This document shows positions 42,005-47,370 of a stretch of 47,370 nucleotides of DNA, piece after piece. Position 1 is the first letter of the stretch; each line of letters opens with the position of its first letter. Origin of the DNA: Lachnospiraceae bacterium UBA7110 (GTDB taxonomy: Bacteria; Bacillota; Clostridia; Lachnospirales; Lachnospiraceae). The stretch covers positions 1-47,370 of the forward strand of contig DKYC01000106.1 of assembly GCA_002492295.1 (NCBI GenBank), given 5' to 3'. Under the pieces are notes generated by a model. That model searched no databases. It was not told the DNA's origin and was given only the letters and a program-made list of their open reading frames with translations. The position numbers and the translations under genes were made by a program.

Positions 42005-44011
42005 ATGGGAAAAAAAGTGCAAAAGAAGACGTTTCCGATTAAGGCGAAGCTGTTAGGGACGATACTGCCGGTCGTTGCAGTCATGGTTTTGGTTATTGCC
42101 ATGACTTCTTATTTGATATCCAGGAATATTATCAAAGAATATTCCCAAAATCTTTTGGGTTCTTCCATTGCAAACCAGGCGAATGAAATTGAGTCGTGGC
42201 TGAACGAAAATCTGTCTGCGTTCCAGACGGCAAAGCAGGTGATTGAGGGGACAAACCCGGATGAAAAAGCGCTACAGCTTATATTGGACAGCTATTATCA
42301 GTTTAATGATAATTTCCCGGAAGGGTTGTATGTGGCGGATGAAAACGGAAAGCTTATGAAGGCATCAGAATCGGAAAAGACACAGAGCAATCCGCTAGAA
42401 TCCGTGTGGTACCGGGAAGGCATGACACGGCTGAATATGGGATTTACGGATGCCTATACAAATGAGAATGGTGAAGCGATTGTCAGCGCTTCTGGAATTT
42501 TGGATGATAATTCCGGTGTTTTGAAGGTTATTTCGGTAGATTTATCCTTACAGCGTATTAGTATCATCGTAAACAGTTTTATTGAGATGGAGGATGCGCA
42601 GGCATTCCTTGTCAATTCCAAGGATGGTACGATTCTTGCCCATCGGGATAACAGTCTGATATCCAAAAGGCTTGCTGATACCGGGGATGCCTTTATGCAG
42701 GATGTGAATGAAAAATTCAGTCAGAACGATTATCGGATGACGGAAATCGATGGCATGATGACAGCGTTTACGGAAATAGAAGGAACAGATTGGGTTTTGG
42801 TTTCTTATATTCCTACGGAAACGATTTATGCGGATATTAACGGTGTCAGAATCCTGATGGTTGTGATTGGTCTGGTATCGCTTGTGTTGCTCGCCGTTTT
42901 GATTGAGCGCGTTGTTCAGGCAGTGATTAAACCGGTTAAGGAGCTGACAAGGATTATTACTGCGATGACTGATGGTGATTTTACGGTTTGTGTGACAGCG
43001 AAGTCTAACGATGAAATCGGTGTTATGAGCCGCAGCGTGGAGCAGTTTATCCAATCCATGCGCAGCATGATTTTGTCTATTCACGGGGTGTCTGATAAGC
43101 TCCATGTTCAGGCAGATAACAGCAATAATGTTTCTGATGAAATGTATAATGCCTCAAAGCTGCAGAGTGAGTCGATGCAGGAGCTGAACAATACGGTAGA
43201 GCAGCTCTCCATTTCCGTGAATGAGATTGCGGGAAATGCCACCACGCTTGCGTCGGTAGTGGCGAATACGAGGGAAGATGGTGAACAGGTAGACCTCAAG
43301 GTGAAAACAACGGTAGAGGTTTCCCGTCAGGGAAAATCAGACATGCAGAATGTCGGAGTTGCGATGCAGAGCATCAATGAAGCAACGGTGAAGCTTCAGC
43401 AGGCAATCGACAAGGTAGGAAGCGCATCCGAGGAAATCACGAAGATTACGGGTGTAATTAGTGATATTGCGGACGAGACAAACCTGCTGTCCTTAAACGC
43501 TTCGATTGAGGCAGCCCGGGCAGGAGATGCGGGAAAAGGATTTGCGGTAGTTGCTACGGAAATTGGAAAGCTTGCGCAGACCAGTTCCGATTCCGTACAT
43601 GATATCGAAAACCTGATTTCCGAGATTAATGTTCTTGTAAAGGATGCAGTCAGTCAGGCGGATGACAGCGTAGGCAATATCCAAAACAGCAGCGATTTGG
43701 TACATAATGCGCTTAGCACCTTTGATATGATATTCAATAATATTGATGAGGTTGACAATCTGGTACAGCAGATGATGGAAAAGGTAGAGCAGGTAGATAA
43801 GGTTGCAATCAATGTGGCTGCAATTTCAGAGGAGCAGGCGGCAAGTTCTGAGGAGATTTTGGCGACATCGAATACGATGGTAGAACAGGCACACGGCATC
43901 ACCGGAAACAGTGAAACAGTTGCGCAGGGTGCAAAAGAGCTGACGGAGTCTGCGGTAGAGCTGGCAAATCAGGTAAACATGTTCAAGGTGGATAGGAGGA
44001 ATGAAGAATGA
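42005..44011 (+). CDS. Methyl-accepting chemotaxis protein with large Cache sensor
   Basis: This 668-residue chemoreceptor has helix 1 (about 18-40), an extracellular double-Cache-type domain of about 235 residues (features YVADENGKLMKAS, WYREGMTRLNMGFTDAYTNE, LVNSKDGTILAHRDN), helix 2 (about 280-303), HAMP (VIKPVKELTRIITAMTDGDF) and a signalling domain with the tip NLLSLNASIEAARAGDAGKG. Its stop overlaps the start of a sugar-binding-type lipoprotein by four bases (ATGA), so the two are translated together. This suggests that the receptor may sense the loaded binding protein as well as, or instead of, a direct ligand. Confidence 0.94.
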   Translation: MGKKVQKKTFPIKAKLLGTILPVVAVMVLVIAMTSYLISRNIIKEYSQNLLGSSIANQANEIESWLNENLSAFQTAKQVIEGTNPDEKALQLILDSYYQFNDNFPEGLYVADENGKLMKASESEKTQSNPLESVWYREGMTRLNMGFTDAYTNENGEAIVSASGILDDNSGVLKVISVDLSLQRISIIVNSFIEMEDAQAFLVNSKDGTILAHRDNSLISKRLADTGDAFMQDVNEKFSQNDYRMTEIDGMMTAFTEIEGTDWVLVSYIPTETIYADINGVRILMVVIGLVSLVLLAVLIERVVQAVIKPVKELTRIITAMTDGDFTVCVTAKSNDEIGVMSRSVEQFIQSMRSMILSIHGVSDKLHVQADNSNNVSDEMYNASKLQSESMQELNNTVEQLSISVNEIAGNATTLASVVANTREDGEQVDLKVKTTVEVSRQGKSDMQNVGVAMQSINEATVKLQQAIDKVGSASEEITKITGVISDIADETNLLSLNASIEAARAGDAGKGFAVVATEIGKLAQTSSDSVHDIENLISEINVLVKDAVSQADDSVGNIQNSSDLVHNALSTFDMIFNNIDEVDNLVQQMMEKVEQVDKVAINVAAISEEQAASSEEILATSNTMVEQAHGITGNSETVAQGAKELTESAVELANQVNMFKVDRRNEE

Positions 44012-44979
44012 GAAAAAAGCTGGGAATACTGTTGGCTGTGATACTGTTGGCGCTTACTGGGTGTGGGAGCAACAGTGGCGTTGCTTCAAATAACGATATC
44101 AAAATCCTTCTAGTCCTAAACCAAATGGATAGTTTCAGGGGAACACTTGTTGCTTCGGCAAGGGACACTGCCGCGGCGCAGGGCGTGCAGTTTGAGTTTA
44201 AGGATGCGGAGGGTTCGATTGAAAATCAGGTAAATTATCTGAAGGCGGCAAAGCAGGAGGGCTATGATGTGATTCTTTGCAGCCCGGTATCTGCTGAGAC
44301 GGCTGTGGAGCTGAAGGCAAGCGCGGGGGACATACCGATTGTTTTTATCAATAGCTGTCCGGATGAAAAGCAGCTGAAAGAAGGGAAATATATTTATGCC
44401 GGTTCTGACGAATTTGTGTCAGGGCAGTTTCAGGCAGAATATGTGTTAAATAAGATGGCGGACAAGCAGGAGATTAATGTAGTGCTGTTAAAGGGTGAAA
44501 AGGTTCATTCCGCGACGGTTGGCAGAACGAATGGGGTAAAGCAGACGTTAGAGGAAAGCGGGAAGAAGATTAATTATGTGTTTGAGGATTATGGTGACTG
44601 GGATCAGGGACTTGCAAAACATATGTTTGAAATCTTCTTGAAAACAGGTTCACCGGTAGATTGCGTGATTTGTGAAAATGATACGATGGCGCTTGGAGTG
44701 ATTGAGGCATGCAAGGAGGCAAATATTGATTTAAATACCTTGCCGGTGCTGGGCATAGATGCGACTTCCGACGGATGTGCGGCAATCAAAAGCGGCGACA
44801 TGGCATTTACGGTTTTCCAGTCCGGAGTTGGTCAGGGAGAAGCAGCGGTAAAAGCGGCAATCCGGTTTGCCCGGGGAGAATCGCTCGATTCGCTGGAAGG
44901 TGTCAGTGAGGATGGAAAATACATATGGGTTCCTTTTGAAAAAGTTGACAGTACAAATGTGTCGCAATACAGCAATTAG
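44008..44979 (+). CDS. Periplasmic-binding-type lipoprotein (RbsB/peripla_BP_4 family)
   Basis: This 323-residue lipoprotein has the signal peptide lipobox ALTGC (Cys 19). The mature part is a type I sugar-binding fold: ILLVLNQMDSFRGTLVASAR, YDVILCSPVSAETAV, IPIVFINSCPDE, YIYAGSDEFVSGQFQAEY, DCVICENDTMALGVIEA and VLGIDATSDGCAAIKSGDMA. Such proteins usually feed ribose- or galactose-type ABC importers, yet no ATPase or permease gene is nearby. Instead the gene overlaps the upstream chemoreceptor by 4 bases. AGGAGG within the receptor's last codons is its SD. It is most simply a sensory adaptor. The ligand is unknown. Confidence 0.9.
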   Translation: MRKKLGILLAVILLALTGCGSNSGVASNNDIKILLVLNQMDSFRGTLVASARDTAAAQGVQFEFKDAEGSIENQVNYLKAAKQEGYDVILCSPVSAETAVELKASAGDIPIVFINSCPDEKQLKEGKYIYAGSDEFVSGQFQAEYVLNKMADKQEINVVLLKGEKVHSATVGRTNGVKQTLEESGKKINYVFEDYGDWDQGLAKHMFEIFLKTGSPVDCVICENDTMALGVIEACKEANIDLNTLPVLGIDATSDGCAAIKSGDMAFTVFQSGVGQGEAAVKAAIRFARGESLDSLEGVSEDGKYIWVPFEKVDSTNVSQYSN

Positions 44980-45052
44980 CAGTTATCATGAAAGAGGCTT
45001 TGGAAAAAAAGGGACAGGAAAAACTGGTTTTTATATTGAGGAGGAGTTTCAG

Positions 45053-45301
45053 ATGGCAGTATTTAGCGGATTAGAAGATATGGACGAGCTTGCACGGCAA
45101 AAAAAGAAACAGCAGGAAACGGAAATTGAGGATGTGATTAAAATGCTGGATGAAAAGACTGCAGGAGGTGTCAGCCGTATTAAGGTAGAGGTATCCGACG
45201 AACAGAGCGAGGGAACGGTAAGCACCGCGTACCATCATGGACGCTGCGATGTAGGGAGTCCGTGGGCAAAGGGAAGTGTGCGCAATTTCGGGTGCGACTG
45301 A
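45053..45301 (+). CDS. Small hypothetical protein with Cys-containing C-terminus
   Basis: This 82-residue protein has ATG 45053 behind a strong GAGGAGG, so it is very likely translated. The N-terminal half is charged and helical (MDELARQKKKQQETEIEDVI). The C-terminal half ends YHHGRCDVGSPWAKG and SVRNFGCD, with two His, two Cys and conserved-looking Gly/Pro/Trp, suggestive of a small metal or ligand site. No signal peptide is present. I do not recognise the family. It is followed by the hisS promoter. Confidence 0.7.
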   Translation: MAVFSGLEDMDELARQKKKQQETEIEDVIKMLDEKTAGGVSRIKVEVSDEQSEGTVSTAYHHGRCDVGSPWAKGSVRNFGCD

Positions 45302-45347
45302 CGGGTTATAAACCATAAGGAGTGACATCGGCAAATCGAGATAACTC

Positions 45348-45376
45348 TTGAAAAGCCTATGTAAAAAGAGTAAAAT
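45348..45376 (+). promoter_or_regulatory. hisS promoter
   Basis: TTGAAA (45348-45353), a 17-base spacer and TAAAAT (45371-45376) lie 38 bases before hisS. The leader is too short for a T-box. Confidence 0.65.
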
Positions 45377-45414
45377 CATTAATGGTTATCAAATTATGGA
45401 AATGAGGTACATTT

Positions 45415-46677
45415 ATGGCATTAAATAAAAAGCCTGTGACGGGCATGAAGGATATTCTGCCTGAGGAGATGCAGCTGCGTGACTATGTGATTGGCGTAAT
45501 TAAAGAAACATATGCAACGTTTGGTTTTACTCCAATCGAGACGCCATGCATGGAAGATATTCAAAATCTGAGCAGTAAGCAGGGCGGTGAGAATGAGAAA
45601 CTTGTCTTTAAAGTGTTAAAGCGCGGGGAAAAGCTGAATTTGGAAACGGCAAAGGAAGCATCGGATATTGTTGACTATGGTATGCGCTATGACCTGACCG
45701 TGCCGCTTGTACGATACTATTCCAACCATGCAAACGAGCTGCCTTCGCCGTTTAAGGCGTTGCAGTTAGGCAATGTGTGGCGTGCTGAAAGACCGCAGAA
45801 GGGCAGGTACCGCCAGTTTATGCAGTGCGATATTGATATTCTTGGCGAGGCGTCCAACCTTGCGGAAATTGAATTGATTTTGGCGACAACGACGACGCTT
45901 GGAAATTTAGGATTCAGGAATTTTGAAATCCGTATCAATGACCGCCGGATTTTAAAGGCGATGGCAGCATACAGCGGTTTTGACGAGTCACAGTACGACA
46001 GCATTTTTATTACGCTTGACAAGATGGATAAGATCGGTCTTGACGGCGTAAAGCAGGAGCTGCTTTCGGACGGCTGTGCGAAGGAAAACGTTGACAGATA
46101 TCTGTCGCTTTTTCAGGGAATGCAGACCGCAGAAGACACACTGTCTTTTATCAAGGAAAAAATGACAGGCTTTTTGGAGGATGAGGTGTGGACAAACTTT
46201 CGTGAAATTATCGAGAGTGTGAACGCAACGAAGAATGATTGTTTCGAACTGGTATTCGACCCGACACTCGTGCGTGGCATGTCTTATTATACGGGAACAA
46301 TTTTTGAGATTGCAATGCCAAAGCTTGGCATAAGCTGCGGAGGCGGCGGACGTTATGACGGGATGGTTGGAAGATTTACGGGAAAAGATGTTCCGGCATG
46401 TGGCTTTTCCATTGGCTTTGAGCGGATTATTCTGGTTTTGCAGGAGAGCGGATTTCAGATTCCCAATCAGAGTAAAAAAGTTGCATACCTTGTGGAGAAG
46501 GGCGTGTCCAAGGAAGCACTCTGTTTTGTGATTGCCGAGGCACAAAAGGAGCGGGAGAGCGGTGCAAAGGTGCTTGTCGTGCGGATGAACAAGAACAGGA
46601 AATTCCAAAAGGAACAGCTTACGGCACAGGGCTATGAGGAGTTTCGGGACTTTTATAAAGAAGGATTAAAAAACTGA
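45415..46677 (+). CDS. hisS: Histidine-tRNA ligase
   Basis: This 420-residue class II synthetase begins PVTGMKDILPEEMQLRDYV. Motif 1 lies around GFTPIETP, motif 2 is NVWRAERPQKGRYRQFMQCD, then the HisA/HisB motifs LVRGMSYYTGTIFE and GGGRYDGMVGRF, and motif 3 is ACGFSIGFERI. The C-terminal anticodon-binding domain is present but rather short. GAGGT precedes ATG 45415. aspS begins 16 bases after the stop, a pairing conserved in Firmicutes. Confidence 0.97.
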   Translation: MALNKKPVTGMKDILPEEMQLRDYVIGVIKETYATFGFTPIETPCMEDIQNLSSKQGGENEKLVFKVLKRGEKLNLETAKEASDIVDYGMRYDLTVPLVRYYSNHANELPSPFKALQLGNVWRAERPQKGRYRQFMQCDIDILGEASNLAEIELILATTTTLGNLGFRNFEIRINDRRILKAMAAYSGFDESQYDSIFITLDKMDKIGLDGVKQELLSDGCAKENVDRYLSLFQGMQTAEDTLSFIKEKMTGFLEDEVWTNFREIIESVNATKNDCFELVFDPTLVRGMSYYTGTIFEIAMPKLGISCGGGGRYDGMVGRFTGKDVPACGFSIGFERIILVLQESGFQIPNQSKKVAYLVEKGVSKEALCFVIAEAQKERESGAKVLVVRMNKNRKFQKEQLTAQGYEEFRDFYKEGLKN

Positions 46678-46693
46678 AAAAGAGGTTAGGATT

Positions 46694-47370
46694 ATGGCAG
46701 AATCAATGAAGGGGTTGAAGAGAACCCACAGATGTACAGAGCTTTCGGCGGCAAATGCCGGCGAAGAAGTGACCGTTATGGGCTGGGTCCAGAAGAACAG
46801 AAACAAGGGCGGTATTATTTTTGTGGACCTTCGGGACAGAAGCGGTATTTTGCAGATTATTTTTGAGCAGGGCGCGGATTTAAGCCGTGCGGTGGATGCG
46901 GAGACTTATGAAAAAGCAGAGTCACTGCGCAGTGAGTTTGTAATTGCGGTAGTAGGCAGGGTGGAAAAGCGCGAGGGCAATACCAACACGCCAATGAAAA
47001 CGGGGGATATTGAGGTGCGTGCGACGCAGCTTCGCATTTTGTCGGAGTCGGAAACGCCGCCGTTTCCGATTGAGGCGGACTCTAAGACGAAGGAAGAGCT
47101 TCGGTTAAAGTACCGTTATCTTGACTTGCGCAGACCTGATCTACAGGAAAAAATTATGATGCGCAGCCGTGTTGTTTCCAAAATCCGTGAGTTTATGACA
47201 AATGAGGGTTTTCTGGAGATTGAAACGCCGATTTTAAATAAGTCAACGCCGGAAGGGGCAAGGGATTATCTTGTGCCAAGCCGTATCCATCCGGGCAGTT
47301 TTTATGCGCTGCCGCAGTCGCCGCAGCTTTTTAAGCAGCTTTTGATGTGTTCGGGATATGACAGGTATTT
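46694..47370 (+). CDS. aspS: Aspartate-tRNA ligase, 3' end beyond the window
   Basis: The first 225 residues are visible. The N-terminal OB-fold for anticodon binding has VTVMGWVQKNRNKGGIIFVD and LRDRSGILQIIFE; then come LRLKYRYLDLRRPDLQEKIM (class II motif 1 region), FLEIETPILNKSTPEGARDY and LVPSRIHPGSFYALPQSPQL. This is the bacterial AspRS layout, normally about 590 residues, so roughly 60 percent lies past the right edge. ATG 46694 with AGAGGTTAGG upstream follows hisS by 16 bases. Confidence 0.96.
   Translation, partial: MAESMKGLKRTHRCTELSAANAGEEVTVMGWVQKNRNKGGIIFVDLRDRSGILQIIFEQGADLSRAVDAETYEKAESLRSEFVIAVVGRVEKREGNTNTPMKTGDIEVRATQLRILSESETPPFPIEADSKTKEELRLKYRYLDLRRPDLQEKIMMRSRVVSKIREFMTNEGFLEIETPILNKSTPEGARDYLVPSRIHPGSFYALPQSPQLFKQLLMCSGYDRY

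Noticed and set aside
45302..45414. T-box ahead of hisS
   Set aside because: The gap is too short and no TGGTACCGC-type sequence is present.

Overview
The window looks like a chromosome segment from an anaerobic gut Lachnospiraceae (Clostridium cluster XIVa). This is inferred from Firmicutes-type SD sequences, TTGACA/TATAAT promoters with 17-bp spacers, a Trp T-box, PhoP-type TTTACA boxes, feoA-feoA-feoB with a Cys-rich FeoB partner, a HemZ-type radical SAM oxidase, and the apt-rel-MBL-hemZ-hisS-aspS order. No rRNA, tRNA, CRISPR array or intact insertion sequence was found.

Layout. 1-5.2 kb is accessory and decaying. It has a minus-strand nitroreductase plus a TIGR04076-family gene that is frameshifted at its start, then a broken Rpn-family nuclease fragment fused in frame to the 3' part of a large secreted pectate lyase. 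The lyase remnant carries an in-frame TGA where a Trp is expected. 5.2-8.7 kb is a ferrous iron uptake operon (feoA, feoA, feoB, Cys-rich protein) behind several TTAGT/ACTAA operator-like palindromes. 8.9-9.4 kb is a fluoride channel gene. 9.4-13.4 kb (minus strand) holds a blaR1-blaI sensor/repressor pair with a strong promoter-operator and no nearby beta-lactamase, plus a chemoreceptor.

13.6-23.2 kb is a phosphate block: a DUF368 (PopT-like) gene behind a broken MotE-like fragment, pstSCAB-phoU with an OmpR-type regulator and PAS histidine kinase in one overlapping unit, and a Na/Pi cotransporter. Three near-identical PhoP boxes (half-sites offset by 11 and then 23 bp) precede these three units, so the block probably forms a local Pho regulon with its own regulators.

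23.3-26.3 kb encodes a membrane tandem-GGDEF protein, a patatin-like phospholipase and a YfcE-like phosphoesterase. 26.3-33.4 kb is a complete trpEGDCFBA operon under a T-box with a UGG specifier, closed by a clear terminator. 33.4-47.4 kb is mostly housekeeping: trkA-trkH potassium uptake, apt, rel, an MBL hydrolase, hemZ, hisS and aspS (cut by the window end). Within it lies a chemoreceptor translationally coupled to an orphan sugar-binding-type lipoprotein.

The most notable unexplained signals are the palindrome TGACACNNGTGTCA (three perfect copies and one near-perfect copy in 12 kb, the three coding copies all in the same reading phase), the uniform PhoP boxes that include one ahead of DUF368, the receptor/binding-protein pair, and the chimeric pseudogene.
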